A stretch of DNA of 64,000 nt from Autumnicola musiva. Its GTDB lineage: Bacteria; Bacteroidota; Bacteroidia; Flavobacteriales; Flavobacteriaceae. How positions within the stretch are numbered: position 1 is the stretch's first letter; every line of letters begins with the position of its first letter. Made by a program: the position numbers and the translations under genes. The notes below the pieces were generated by a model. It was not told the DNA's origin. It saw only the letters and a program-made list of their open reading frames with translations, and ran no database searches. This document shows, piece after piece, positions 36,507-45,842 of this stretch. The stretch lies in the NCBI RefSeq assembly GCF_031846585.1, contig NZ_JAVRHK010000006.1, positions 176,745 to 240,744 on the forward strand, read 5' to 3'.

Positions 36507-36695
36507 ATCTGTAACAAAAAAAGTTATTTTATAAAACTATTAAATAAAACGGAAAATGGGACTTATACTGATATACTTTCGACCAATAGTTTATAAACCC
36601 AAAAAACGACCGTTTAAAGGAACTGTATAATAGTGTGTTTTAAGACTACCTTTTTAAGGTTAGAAAGATTATGGAAATTCTAAAAAGTTTGAATT

Positions 36696-36917
36696 CTATA
36701 GTTGTTCGAAAAATTCAGAAAGATTGAGGTTAAAATAATCGCAAAGGGCGGCAAGAGTACTAACAGTAATATTTACTTTACCAGTTTCAATCCTAGATAT
36801 ATGAATGCCAGTATCATTATAAACATCTTCTTGGGTAAGTTCCTTTTTTTCTCTATGCCGTTTTAATTGGATAGAGATTTGGTGTAGTAATTTTTCATTC
36901 TTTAAGCGACTTCCCAT
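36696..36917 (-). CDS. XRE-family transcriptional regulator
   Basis: This 73-residue protein is essentially one HTH domain: 'LKRHREKKELTQEDVYNDTGIHISRIETGKVNITVSTLAALCDYF'. It ends with the 'NLNLSEFFEQL' common in Bacteroidota regulators of mobile elements. It probably represses its own promoter and that of the divergent zinc-ribbon gene through the palindrome between them. Small XRE proteins of this type often control defence or toxin genes. Confidence 0.9.
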   Translation of the reverse strand: MGSRLKNEKLLHQISIQLKRHREKKELTQEDVYNDTGIHISRIETGKVNITVSTLAALCDYFNLNLSEFFEQL

Positions 36918-36953
36918 AAGATTATGAAAAGTCCAAAGAATTCATCATTTTTG

Positions 36954-36973
36954 TAATGACTTAAATGTCATTA
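36954..36973. promoter_or_regulatory. Perfect palindrome between the XRE and zinc-ribbon genes, likely operator
   Basis: taatgac (36954-36960), a 6-base spacer and gtcatta (36967-36973) form a perfect inverted repeat 11 bases before the plus-strand start codon and 36 bases upstream of the XRE start. The position fits autorepression by the XRE protein. Confidence 0.6.
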
Positions 36974-36984
36974 TTTGTGCTTGT

Positions 36985-37557
36985 ATGAACTATCAAATTA
37001 TCATAGGAAGTTCGACACCAGAAGAACTACTGGTGCCAATCTCTCAATATTGGTCATACAGAAATGGCTGCTTTTCACCCTTACCTTCGGAATTTTCAGA
37101 TAAACGGAGTTCAAATAAAATAGATATTAAAGATATACTAATAAATTCCCATTGCGTTTTACACTTAACGCCCTGCGCCTTATGTCAAATGCCAATTAAA
37201 AAGGAAGTCAATAGTAGGAAAGAATTTAGAGAGGCAGTATTGACCTCTAAACTTGTTTGTGAAAATTGTAATGATTTTTCACCCTATTTAGAAGGAGGAC
37301 TTCCCCTACCCGATTCTCTGGAAAGCAGTATTAATAAATTGAATAATGAAGAATTAAAAGTTCTAAACGGAATAGTTCAACTAAAAACTAAGTTTAAAAT
37401 TTATAGGCACATATTCCATAATAATTTGAATGATTACGATACCTGGGCTATTATAAACAATCTACAGAAAAAAAATTTAATTTGGATTGAAAGAGATTCC
37501 TCTTGGAAAATAAAAGCATTCAATTACGATCCTTCTATTATTAATTTTCTTCTTTAA
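36985..37557 (+). CDS. Hypothetical protein with a CxxC...CxxC zinc-ribbon motif
   Basis: This 190-residue protein is of unknown family. It contains 'TPCALCQMPI' (~60-69) and 'LVCENCNDF' (~90-98), two CxxC pairs ~28 residues apart that probably bind zinc. The C-terminal ~85 residues look like a winged helix ('EELKVLNGIVQLKTKFKIYR', '...WAIINNLQKKNLIWIERD'). It is the only plus-strand gene in the middle of the cargo and is divergent from the XRE regulator with a shared operator. It may be a second regulator or a DNA-binding partner. No catalytic motif is visible. Confidence 0.65.
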   Translation: MNYQIIIGSSTPEELLVPISQYWSYRNGCFSPLPSEFSDKRSSNKIDIKDILINSHCVLHLTPCALCQMPIKKEVNSRKEFREAVLTSKLVCENCNDFSPYLEGGLPLPDSLESSINKLNNEELKVLNGIVQLKTKFKIYRHIFHNNLNDYDTWAIINNLQKKNLIWIERDSSWKIKAFNYDPSIINFLL

Positions 37558-37619
37558 TTATTATAAATTCTATCAAATGAAAGTATTTTTATAGCTACCG
37601 AAAGTGGATAGGTGTCATT

Positions 37620-40600
37620 TTAAGCTATCCCCGCATTCTCATTTACCCTATCTACAATGGATACAATTTTTGTTATTCTTTCTTTATCACCTTTAAATAT
37701 ATCAAGAATACCTCTCTCATAGTTTTTATCAAATGTGGAAGAAGAAAGCATCTTCTTATCTATTGTTCCTTCCTCGTTCAAATATTCAATAATTTTATTT
37801 ATAAAGGTAATTTGATCTGCATTTAAATTTTCATCCTGAATGAGATCACTAAAGAGTTGGTTTGCTATAGTAATGTCTAAACCAATAATTTTACGAATAA
37901 ACTTACCTAGAGGATCACCATTTAAATGACTTTTAAAGTCTTTACCTAATTCCCCACTGGAGAGAAAATTTTCAAGTAATAGTAATTCCTTTTCAGTTAT
38001 CGGTAAGTTCCGGTATAGCTTATCAATCACCAAGTGGTCTTTATTTTTTCGGATAAAAGCCTCCACCCTTTCCTTGTAATTCGTACCTCTCTGATACCCC
38101 TTCAATAAGTCCCATTCTTTAATTTCACTTTCGTATACAGTATCTTCAAAATTAGAATATACGGGATCCAGAGATTCCTTATCAAGGAATTGTATTAATG
38201 ACCTTAAATCTTCCCGTACTTTTTCGACCTGACTGAGAGAAACCTGCTTCCAAAAATCCATATCCTGGACTTCTCTCACTGTATTAATTTTTGCAGCAAT
38301 TGCCGGAATGTTTCTCTTTTTTTCTAAGCGGTTTCCAATATTATATATTCTTTCAATATATCTTTCTTGGGAAGAATCACCTGCTATTAATGCATAATGC
38401 AATCTTAATACTAGCAAGTCAAATCTTTTAGCCAATTCATCTTCATCATCCTTATATGATGGCAACCTGGACAAGTGAGTTTTTATGTCATTTTCATCGC
38501 CTTTACTTAGATTATCCCAGGCCTCTCTATTTTTATATTTCTTTACATGTTCCCAAACAGATCTCACTAAATATCTATCTTCATTTAAACTCTTTACAGT
38601 CTGAAAAAGATTAGTAGTAAATTGATTCATCAATTCATCTTCTTCTGAAGATGTATTAGATTTGTTTCTAAGCGCTACCACTAAATCAAGTTTTGCTTCG
38701 AAGATTTGTTGAGAAAGACTTTTAGAAGAAGACGTGGTAATACCATCTGGAAATTCATCAAAAAACTCAAAGTTTGAACAAAAATCAAAAATCACAAAAT
38801 GCTCTTTATCCTTATTAGGAGCAAATAAATTGGGGCGTAGCCGTGTCCCCCTTCCAATCATTTGCCAATATTTCGCAAAGGATCGAACCCTTTTAAAAAA
38901 TACCAGATTTACAACCCTTGGAGCATCTACCCCGGTATCCATCATATCTACTGATACAGCAATTTGGGGTTCCATTTCGGTCTTATCTTCACAAAATTTC
39001 TCCAGAAGATCCTGAGCCTTATCAGCGTAATTATCAATAATCCTTAAGAAATTACCTCTATATTCGGGATAGTTTTTATTGAAACGCTTTTCTATAAATG
39101 CAGCATGCTTATGATTCTTCGCAAAAATTATGGTTTTACCCAGCTTATCACCACCTTCAACTTTCTCCCCATTTTCCATTACGTGCGCCAAAACCTTATC
39201 AACGGTATCTTTATTAAACAACCAACTATTTAATTTACCCTTATCAATCTCCTCCATTACAACCTGGCCAGTTGTAGGATCCCCAAAAAGCTCTTCATAA
39301 TGAGCTTTATCCTTTTCCGGAAGCTCTTTATATTTTACTCCTTCTAAGGGAAATTTAATGGGAACTTCAATAGCTTTAGGTGGCACTAAAAATTTATCGG
39401 CTACCGCCTGGTCCAGTTCGTAAGAAAATGTAGGATTATCATCCTCTATCTCAAATAAAGAATATGTGTTTCGGTCTATATCTTTCTTGGGAGTAGCAGT
39501 CAATCCAATTAAAAGACTATCAAAATAATCGAATATTGAGCCGTATTTCTGATATACTGACCTATGAGCTTCATCTATGATTACCAGATCGAAATGGCCT
39601 ACTCCATAAAACCTACCATCATCAGACTTTAAGCTATCAATTTTATTCATAATTGTAGGATAGGTAGAGAATACGAGCCTGGTACCGCTATCTTCTTTTT
39701 CTTTAGTAAGATCTATTGCCGAAAGATGTGGCAAATGCTCTTTAAAGGCATTCTTAGCCTGGGTAACCAGGGCATTCCTATCTGCCAGAAACAAAATCCT
39801 TTTCGTCCAGTTACTTTTCGTTAGCATATCTACAATAGCAGCGGCTGTTCTGGTTTTTCCGCTACCGGTTGCCATTACCAACAGAGCTTTTCTGCTCCTA
39901 CCTACTAATTCACCTTCCTTTTTTGTAGTAAAACTTTCAGCGACACGCTGAATGGCTTCTAATTGATATGGTCTTCCTGCGATATCAAGATTTGCTTTAA
40001 AATCTCTTATATCTTTTCGCGAAGTTCTTCGGTCAATTAGTAATTGTAATTCATCCTGGGTATAGAAACCCTGTACTTCTCTATCTGGATAAAACGTATT
40101 ATCCCATAAATGTGTATTAAAGCCATTTGAATAAAAGATTACCGGCCTTTGTCCAAATATTTCTTCTAAACAATTGGCATAAAGAAAAGCCTGATGTTTA
40201 CCTTTCGCAGCGTCATATAATGTCTTTTTTGCTTCTACAACAGCTAATGGCAAACCATTTTTACCCCAAAGAACGTAGTCGACAAATCCAGTTCCACTTG
40301 GATTAGTTGTTAGGGGCATTCCCTTTACCTCAAATTCTAGATCTTTCCCTTGCTTTAAATCATCCCAACCTGCCTCTTTCAGTAAAAGATCAATAAGCTG
40401 TTTTCGGGTTTCAATTTCAGAAGTAAGCGGTGGAATAGACTTATCAGAATCCTGAGTTTTTTTTCGCTGCTCTTTTCTATCCCTTAATTTTTTTTCATGC
40501 TCTTGAACCTGTAATTGGAGAATCTCATTATCTACAGCCTTTTCTTGAAGCTCAAAGGCATTCTTTTTGCTTTTCTCTAATTCGGCCTCAAGTTTTTCTG

Positions 40601-41060
40601 CTCTCTTTTTTAATTCCCTAAAAGCCTCCTTTTCAGCTTCTTCATACCGAAGTATTTTTTCGTCAAACGTAGGAATTTTAGGATTTTCTTCACTATAATA
40701 GACACTTAAAAAGGAGGTAAATCTAAAAAGATTTTTTAACGACTGAAGTGCCTGAAATTGATTGACTTTTTTTCCGTGAGCGGCATTATTCCCGGTAAGT
40801 CTAATCACATCCAATTCGCGATGCATAGATGGTTTAAGTATATCCTTAAAATCCTGGTTATGCATTAAAGCTCCAAGCTTGGTATCATAAGGTAATCTTA
40901 GATCCACATCATTTTCATACAACCAGAAAATTGCTTTCTCTAAGGTAGTTCTGGAAAGGAGTGCGGAATACCGGGGCTCCTTGAATACGTGCGTTTCAGT
41001 ATTCAGAGCTTCCTGATATATCGCTGGAAATTCCTTTTGTAGAAAACTAAAATTGCTCAT
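37620..41060 (-). CDS. hsdR: Type I restriction endonuclease subunit R
   Basis: This 1146-residue HsdR has, in order, a DUF4145-like helical N-terminus (~1-135, 'RLTGNNAAHGKK'), a coiled coil (~140-210) and the HsdR nuclease domain with 'GTGFVDYVLW...LAVVEAKK' (PD-ExK residues). The SF2 motor follows with Walker A 'MATGSGKTRTAA', 'DEAHRS' box, 'GLTATPKK' and 'QMIGRGTRLRP', then a C-terminal helical region (~850-1140). It translocates DNA and cuts it when HsdM/HsdS meet unmethylated sites. It is the last gene of the long minus-strand locus, 9 bases after the NERD-helicase gene. Confidence 0.95.
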   Translation of the reverse strand: MSNFSFLQKEFPAIYQEALNTETHVFKEPRYSALLSRTTLEKAIFWLYENDVDLRLPYDTKLGALMHNQDFKDILKPSMHRELDVIRLTGNNAAHGKKVNQFQALQSLKNLFRFTSFLSVYYSEENPKIPTFDEKILRYEEAEKEAFRELKKRAEKLEAELEKSKKNAFELQEKAVDNEILQLQVQEHEKKLRDRKEQRKKTQDSDKSIPPLTSEIETRKQLIDLLLKEAGWDDLKQGKDLEFEVKGMPLTTNPSGTGFVDYVLWGKNGLPLAVVEAKKTLYDAAKGKHQAFLYANCLEEIFGQRPVIFYSNGFNTHLWDNTFYPDREVQGFYTQDELQLLIDRRTSRKDIRDFKANLDIAGRPYQLEAIQRVAESFTTKKEGELVGRSRKALLVMATGSGKTRTAAAIVDMLTKSNWTKRILFLADRNALVTQAKNAFKEHLPHLSAIDLTKEKEDSGTRLVFSTYPTIMNKIDSLKSDDGRFYGVGHFDLVIIDEAHRSVYQKYGSIFDYFDSLLIGLTATPKKDIDRNTYSLFEIEDDNPTFSYELDQAVADKFLVPPKAIEVPIKFPLEGVKYKELPEKDKAHYEELFGDPTTGQVVMEEIDKGKLNSWLFNKDTVDKVLAHVMENGEKVEGGDKLGKTIIFAKNHKHAAFIEKRFNKNYPEYRGNFLRIIDNYADKAQDLLEKFCEDKTEMEPQIAVSVDMMDTGVDAPRVVNLVFFKRVRSFAKYWQMIGRGTRLRPNLFAPNKDKEHFVIFDFCSNFEFFDEFPDGITTSSSKSLSQQIFEAKLDLVVALRNKSNTSSEEDELMNQFTTNLFQTVKSLNEDRYLVRSVWEHVKKYKNREAWDNLSKGDENDIKTHLSRLPSYKDDEDELAKRFDLLVLRLHYALIAGDSSQERYIERIYNIGNRLEKKRNIPAIAAKINTVREVQDMDFWKQVSLSQVEKVREDLRSLIQFLDKESLDPVYSNFEDTVYESEIKEWDLLKGYQRGTNYKERVEAFIRKNKDHLVIDKLYRNLPITEKELLLLENFLSSGELGKDFKSHLNGDPLGKFIRKIIGLDITIANQLFSDLIQDENLNADQITFINKIIEYLNEEGTIDKKMLSSSTFDKNYERGILDIFKGDKERITKIVSIVDRVNENAGIA

Positions 41061-41069
41061 GTATCTTTT

Positions 41070-42944
41070 TTAAATTCCTATTTCAGAAAACTGGGACTCA
41101 AAAAATCTTTGATAATTAGGATTACCCAGGTTAAGTATTATCAGATTTTGTCTTGCTCTTGTAAGACCTGTATATATTAATTCTGCATTTGCGTTACTGT
41201 CTTCATCATTTTCTACTAGTAGAAATAAAGTATTAATCTCCCACCCCTTGAAACTATGAATAGTAGATAGTTTTACGGTACCTGTTTTCATCCAGAAATG
41301 ATTTTTACGTCCCCGTCGAATCTTCTCCAGTTTATTATAAATATCCTTTTCTGCCTTTTGTTCTATAAGGTCTAATGGAGTATTAGCCTTCTGGAGATAT
41401 TCAATTTGGGCTTTTTTAAGATCCTCATATTCCTCCTTTCTCTCGAATGTAATGGCGGTTTTTTCCTTTTTCTTTTCTCGAATCAAATATTCAATATCCC
41501 TTAGCTTAGTAACCGAGGCTCCCAGAATTGCAACATCAGAAGAATGAATCCTATTCGCATTCAATATCTCATATATCTTTTCCACGCATTTTTCTGCATT
41601 AGAATTTGGGATAATATGTTGCTGAATCAACCGCTGTTCAAAATCCAATTGTGAGAGGAAATTTAGGTCATCGGCCTTATACTTTTGTTTAAAAAATTGT
41701 TTCTGAAAATTTAAAGCAAGTTTACCTATATCACTTCCAAATCTGTGAGACTCATTCATAGAATTATTCCAGTTACCTCGAATCTTATTTATCCTTATTT
41801 CATTGTTGTCATCCAACTCCCTTTCATAAATATTCTGTTTTTCATCCCCGAAAACCACAAACTCACTATTTTCATGCATGAAATTTTCAGTAATTATATC
41901 GAGCCAGGCCTGCTGGTAATCTTGAATTTCATCTATGAAAATCGCATCGAACTTCATAGTATTCTTATTTTTAAAAAACTCAGTATCCTGAAAACAACCA
42001 AGACTGGTGATCTTGATATTGTTATTATTGGCCTGAGTTTTAAAAAATTGATGATAATTGGTGATATAGAATTTATTCCAAAAAAACTCCTCCCGCACAT
42101 CGCTTATACGGTCATGAATATAGTTTTTAAGACTTAAATTGTAGGTAAGTATCAAAACTCTTCCACCAGTTCTTTTATGAGCATTTACAGCTCTTTTTGC
42201 CAACACGAGAGTTTTCCCGCTTCCAGCAGCACCCTTTATTTTTCTATAGGGTCTTTCTTCACTTCTTATTAATTCCTTTTGAGCCTTGGTGTAATTGATT
42301 TCCTTGCCTTCTTCAAGCTCATGAAAAGGTGGAGCAAGATATCTTCTGCAACTCTTATATATTGCTTCATCAAAGATATAAGACTTCCGATTCAGTCTAA
42401 AGTGCCTAAGCATTTTTTCAAGGCGTCGGGGATTCAAAGAGTCGTGCCCCCAGAACTCCATATAATTAAGAAAGTTCTTATATCGATAATCCTGGTATTC
42501 TCCTGAATGTAAAAACCTATTTATCCCTGCTTCTGATGCATTATGGAAATAAACCATGCAATTTACAACAGACCATGCATTCTTATTTTGAATTTTCTTC
42601 TCGAATATCGCCTCACTGTGAAGTTCATAAAGATTCTCCTTATACTTTTGAACTTGATATAAAGGAGACTCAATGATTGTTTTATTCGATTTAAGAACCC
42701 AGTTATTTTTAGGATTTAAATAGTAATTATTCAGGTTCCAGTCTTTAACTTCAATTATTAGGATTCCAGCAATCTTATTCACCAAGATAATATCCGGTTG
42801 ATCCCCGTTCAAAAAAGGTTGAAAGAAAACTTCATAATCATCATTGAGGTTATTTACCAGGAAATTCAAAAACTCATTTTCACCTTCTGTGGGCTGTACT
42901 TTTTGCTTTCTGATTTGATCGAAGGAAGGAAATAATTTTGCCAT
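41070..42944 (-). CDS. NERD nuclease-domain/SF1 helicase fusion protein
   Basis: This 624-residue protein begins with a NERD domain: Asp51 ('DQPDIILVNK') and Glu65-x-Lys67 ('LIIEVKDWN'), a PD-(D/E)XK nuclease signature. A UvrD/Rep-like superfamily 1 helicase follows, with Walker A 'KGAAGSGKTLVLA', Walker B 'IFIDEIQDYQQ', 'VVFGDEKQNIYE', 'LSTIHSFKGWE' and 'IYTGLTRARQNLI'. Its start overlaps the stop of the small helical gene by one base (TAATG). Similar proteins accompany restriction loci as accessory nucleases. Here it may process DNA ends made by HsdR or attack foreign DNA itself. Confidence 0.88.
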   Translation of the reverse strand: MAKLFPSFDQIRKQKVQPTEGENEFLNFLVNNLNDDYEVFFQPFLNGDQPDIILVNKIAGILIIEVKDWNLNNYYLNPKNNWVLKSNKTIIESPLYQVQKYKENLYELHSEAIFEKKIQNKNAWSVVNCMVYFHNASEAGINRFLHSGEYQDYRYKNFLNYMEFWGHDSLNPRRLEKMLRHFRLNRKSYIFDEAIYKSCRRYLAPPFHELEEGKEINYTKAQKELIRSEERPYRKIKGAAGSGKTLVLAKRAVNAHKRTGGRVLILTYNLSLKNYIHDRISDVREEFFWNKFYITNYHQFFKTQANNNNIKITSLGCFQDTEFFKNKNTMKFDAIFIDEIQDYQQAWLDIITENFMHENSEFVVFGDEKQNIYERELDDNNEIRINKIRGNWNNSMNESHRFGSDIGKLALNFQKQFFKQKYKADDLNFLSQLDFEQRLIQQHIIPNSNAEKCVEKIYEILNANRIHSSDVAILGASVTKLRDIEYLIREKKKEKTAITFERKEEYEDLKKAQIEYLQKANTPLDLIEQKAEKDIYNKLEKIRRGRKNHFWMKTGTVKLSTIHSFKGWEINTLFLLVENDEDSNANAELIYTGLTRARQNLIILNLGNPNYQRFFESQFSEIGI

Positions 42945-43234
42945 TATTTTGACGTATCTAAGCTTAATATTCTATTTCTCAAATGACCGGTTATTCGATT
43001 CCAATTCTTACTTCCGTTTAATTTCGGATAATTGATCAACGCATCCTCTCCATAGTGAAACGCATTAGAAAGTGTAAGCTGATCTTCTCTTAATTCAGCC
43101 TGAAGTACATCGTAATGTGTATTCAGTGGCCGGGCAACTTCTTCGATTGCAATTAGCTCTAGTTTAAGTAATAGTGCCTTTATATTTTTAATACTTCTAG
43201 GGTAAATATTAGCTGCTTGATTTGGTGCAATCAT
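42944..43234 (-). CDS. Small helical protein of unknown function in the restriction locus
   Basis: This 96-residue protein is predicted mostly alpha-helical, with no recognised motif; a hydrophobic heptad-like segment is 'IKNIKALLLKLELIAIEEVA'. It is translationally coupled on both sides: its ATG overlaps the stop of the PD-(D/E)XK gene and its TAA overlaps the ATG of the NERD-helicase gene. Such tight packing suggests a stoichiometric partner or antitoxin-like controller of either neighbour. No function is claimed. Confidence 0.65.
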   Translation of the reverse strand: MIAPNQAANIYPRSIKNIKALLLKLELIAIEEVARPLNTHYDVLQAELREDQLTLSNAFHYGEDALINYPKLNGSKNWNRITGHLRNRILSLDTSK

Positions 43235-44553
43235 ACTGAAACTGTTTTGGTTGCTATATCTTCTGAAGTGATAAAAATATTTTCAAATTTGTTTTTACAT
43301 TCTGTTAGCAGGTCAACCACAGGCTGTACATTTTCCTTATCAGTATCTATAGACCTTAGATCTTCATATGGAATCTCGATTCTAACCTGGTGGCCAAAAG
43401 AAATCAAAATCCTATTCATATTGGATTTCTCTAATTTTCTCCAATTTGTTTTTTCTCGCCAATCAAAGGTTGATTCAAAGGTTTGATCAAAAAAGGTCTC
43501 TATTTCATCCCACTGCCCAAGATTTCTATCCTTTCTTCCAGAGTATTTCCAAAAGTTATTGGACTTGAAAATATTTGATTTTAGTTCTTCATAATCACCA
43601 TTCAAACTCGATATATACTTGGCATAGGAATCTGATATTTTAATATGAAAGAGTTTTTCAACTGAATATTCCTTTCCTAGTATTTGCACCGAATTTGAAA
43701 AAATTACACCAGGCTTTTCATGCAATATGTGTTTGCCTTGAGTTTTTGTATTTGCAGGCCACATAATTACCGCTAATCCAGTATTAGTAAATTCAAAAAG
43801 TAATTCTCGGGACCAGTTAGTATTCATTTCAAAGCCAAGTCTACCCTTGATAGCTTCAAACTCCCCAACTTCAATGGCTGTTTCTAATCTTTCGTTTGCC
43901 TTTAGCACATCATTACCAAAATCAAGGTGATTGAATGGTATTTCTGGAAGCCAATTGTGTTTATGACGTTTAATTAAATTGATAAAATCATTTACCAGGG
44001 GTACACTTAATCCCAGCGTATTTTCAAAATTAGCTACGCGTACAACCATCTCCATTAAATCTCTCCAATTTAGATCAACAGGAATAGGCTTCATCCCCTC
44101 TACTCCTTTATTAGCAATTGCATCAACGGTTTGTTTATAGAGCTGAAAAGAACAATCTCTATCATCTGGCTTAGCTTCGAAGATGATGGCCACATTGTTA
44201 GCCCGTATATACATATCAGGTCTTTGATCACCTACCTTTTCTGCATTATAGGAGTTAAATTTATCCACATCCAACCTCAATCCTGTAAGGCTTACAGCAA
44301 AGAGAATCTCAAATTCTTCTACATCTTTTGCCCGGCGCTGAATATCATTTTCAAAGTCTGGATCTTTCTTTTTTTGATTAAAAAGCCTGTTATAGATTTC
44401 CTCATTATCCTTCATGATATATTTTAATACCTCATGGAGTAGCAATGGATCTCGTTTAAGACATAATGCAAAAGCCCTGGTTAAATCATCTTCTAATTGG
44501 TATTCTCTATCTGTTTTTGAATAAGGTTTGAAATAGCTTAAATGGCTGTTCAT
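43231..44553 (-). CDS. PD-(D/E)XK-type nuclease-like protein of unknown role
   Basis: This 440-residue protein has an N-terminal region with an acidic helix ('QLEDDLTRAFALCL'), then a nuclease signature: Asp113 in 'QRPDMYIRANN' and Glu126-x-Lys128 in 'VAIIFEAKPDD'. This is the full PD-(D/E)XK set with the supporting helix 'SFQLYKQTVDAI'. The C-terminal ~250 residues are uncharacterised. It is the first gene of the sub-operon that ends with hsdR, ~100 bases after hsdS. It may be an additional restriction nuclease working with the small helical protein and the NERD-helicase. Confidence 0.75.
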   Translation of the reverse strand: MNSHLSYFKPYSKTDREYQLEDDLTRAFALCLKRDPLLLHEVLKYIMKDNEEIYNRLFNQKKKDPDFENDIQRRAKDVEEFEILFAVSLTGLRLDVDKFNSYNAEKVGDQRPDMYIRANNVAIIFEAKPDDRDCSFQLYKQTVDAIANKGVEGMKPIPVDLNWRDLMEMVVRVANFENTLGLSVPLVNDFINLIKRHKHNWLPEIPFNHLDFGNDVLKANERLETAIEVGEFEAIKGRLGFEMNTNWSRELLFEFTNTGLAVIMWPANTKTQGKHILHEKPGVIFSNSVQILGKEYSVEKLFHIKISDSYAKYISSLNGDYEELKSNIFKSNNFWKYSGRKDRNLGQWDEIETFFDQTFESTFDWREKTNWRKLEKSNMNRILISFGHQVRIEIPYEDLRSIDTDKENVQPVVDLLTECKNKFENIFITSEDIATKTVSV

Positions 44554-44590
44554 TAAAACTCGTTTTGGTTAGTTATCGGTTTCGTCTAAA

Positions 44591-44619
44591 ATTAAGCAGA
44601 TTTTGGGAATATGCTTAAT
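44591..44619. promoter_or_regulatory. Inverted repeat in the hsdS / nuclease-gene gap
   Basis: attaagca (44591-44598) and tgcttaat (44612-44619) are perfect complements around a 13-base spacer. On the minus strand it is followed by TAATTTTA, a poor -7 box. It could be an operator/promoter for the nuclease-helicase-hsdR group or a weak terminator after hsdS; there is no long T-run. Confidence 0.4.
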
Positions 44620-44654
44620 TATTAAATTATCTATTTATTTCTTTATGACTTTCC

Positions 44655-45842
44655 TTATACCAGCTCTCCTTTAAAAGCTTTTTGTAAAAGACAATTGAAA
44701 AGTTCATTTGACTTTAATCTTAATTTTCTAATCCTAATTTTTTCATCTTCAAGTAATTTAATTTGAGATGTAAATTTTTTCTGCTCAGAAATTGTAGGAA
44801 TAGGAATAATAAAATTTCGAAATATTTTTAGATTTAAATGTGCTACAGTTCCCCCAACCTTATTACCCAATAATTTCTTTTTAAAACTTTTATTTCTCAA
44901 AAGTTCCGTCAAAAAAATATTGATTAGAAACTTTGGATTTACTCGTACCGTAAATATGCTTTCATATGTCGTAAATTCTTTATCTGAATCAACAATAGCA
45001 CAGGTTCCCAAAGACCCCGACTTACTCACCAATACATCTCCTCTCTTTGTTATCCTGTTTTTTGTAATTCGTTTATGTTGCGCTTCAGAAATAAATTTTG
45101 CTTTATTAAATTTTAATTGTCCGTTTCTGATATCAGTTGCACGAATGAGTGGATAGCCTCCAGTTTCAACGTATTCTACTTTTGAAGTAAGCCCTAAGAA
45201 AATTTCCTGACAAACATCTAATAATTTCTTTTCAGGGTAGTTATTTGGATTTTTAATTACATTCCCAAACATCTCCAAAAACAGAGACTGACTTAGATCT
45301 TCATATTTCTGGATAAGCTGTTTATCCAGCTGGCGCAACCTGTCGGCTTCGTCTAAAATAGCCGCGATCTTTCGCTGGACTTTTAGGGGTGGAAGTGGAA
45401 TTTGCAATTTTGCTAGCTTCGCTTTGTTTAATGTTTTACCCATTACCGCTCGATCTCCTCCTTCCGTAAAATCAAAAGAACTCATCACATAATAAAAATA
45501 GTTAAGATCTAATATTGATTCGTCTTTAATTGGAAGCGCGGCAATTGCCTCATTAGTATATAAATCTTTGTTTGCTATTGCAGTCTTTCCAATCGACAAC
45601 TTAAAACTGTAAAGTAATGTTCCCTTTTTTACCAATTTGATATTTGAACTTTTGACACCTAAATTTGTTAGTTCTTCTTTTGAGTCTTCAATATATTTTA
45701 CTCCGTTTAAATCTCTGATGGATAGCCAGGTTTCACCCTCTCCGAAATTTAATTTTTCCTTTCTCGCTGGTGTTTTACCTATATTGATTTCAGCCAAGGC
45801 AGATAACGGGATCATTTTAAAATTGCTATGAGCTAAAAACAT
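44655..45842 (-). CDS. hsdS: Type I restriction-modification specificity subunit S
   Basis: The 395 residues comprise two target-recognition domains (~10-150 and ~205-345), each followed by a conserved helical region: 'PLPPLKVQRKIAAILDEADRLRQLDKQL' after the first and 'PIPTISEQKKFTSQIKLLEDEKIRIRKL' after the second. Each TRD reads one half of a bipartite target. The second half is markedly AT-rich, as usual for variable TRDs. Its ATG directly follows the hsdM stop codon, so the two are translated together. The recognised sequence cannot be deduced. Confidence 0.93.
   Translation of the reverse strand: MFLAHSNFKMIPLSALAEINIGKTPARKEKLNFGEGETWLSIRDLNGVKYIEDSKEELTNLGVKSSNIKLVKKGTLLYSFKLSIGKTAIANKDLYTNEAIAALPIKDESILDLNYFYYVMSSFDFTEGGDRAVMGKTLNKAKLAKLQIPLPPLKVQRKIAAILDEADRLRQLDKQLIQKYEDLSQSLFLEMFGNVIKNPNNYPEKKLLDVCQEIFLGLTSKVEYVETGGYPLIRATDIRNGQLKFNKAKFISEAQHKRITKNRITKRGDVLVSKSGSLGTCAIVDSDKEFTTYESIFTVRVNPKFLINIFLTELLRNKSFKKKLLGNKVGGTVAHLNLKIFRNFIIPIPTISEQKKFTSQIKLLEDEKIRIRKLRLKSNELFNCLLQKAFKGELV

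Noticed and set aside
35940..45842. Serine recombinase-driven inversion of hsdS specificity domains
   Set aside because: Only one hsdS is present, with no silent partial copy or inverted repeat around it, and the recombinase gene is about 8 kb away.
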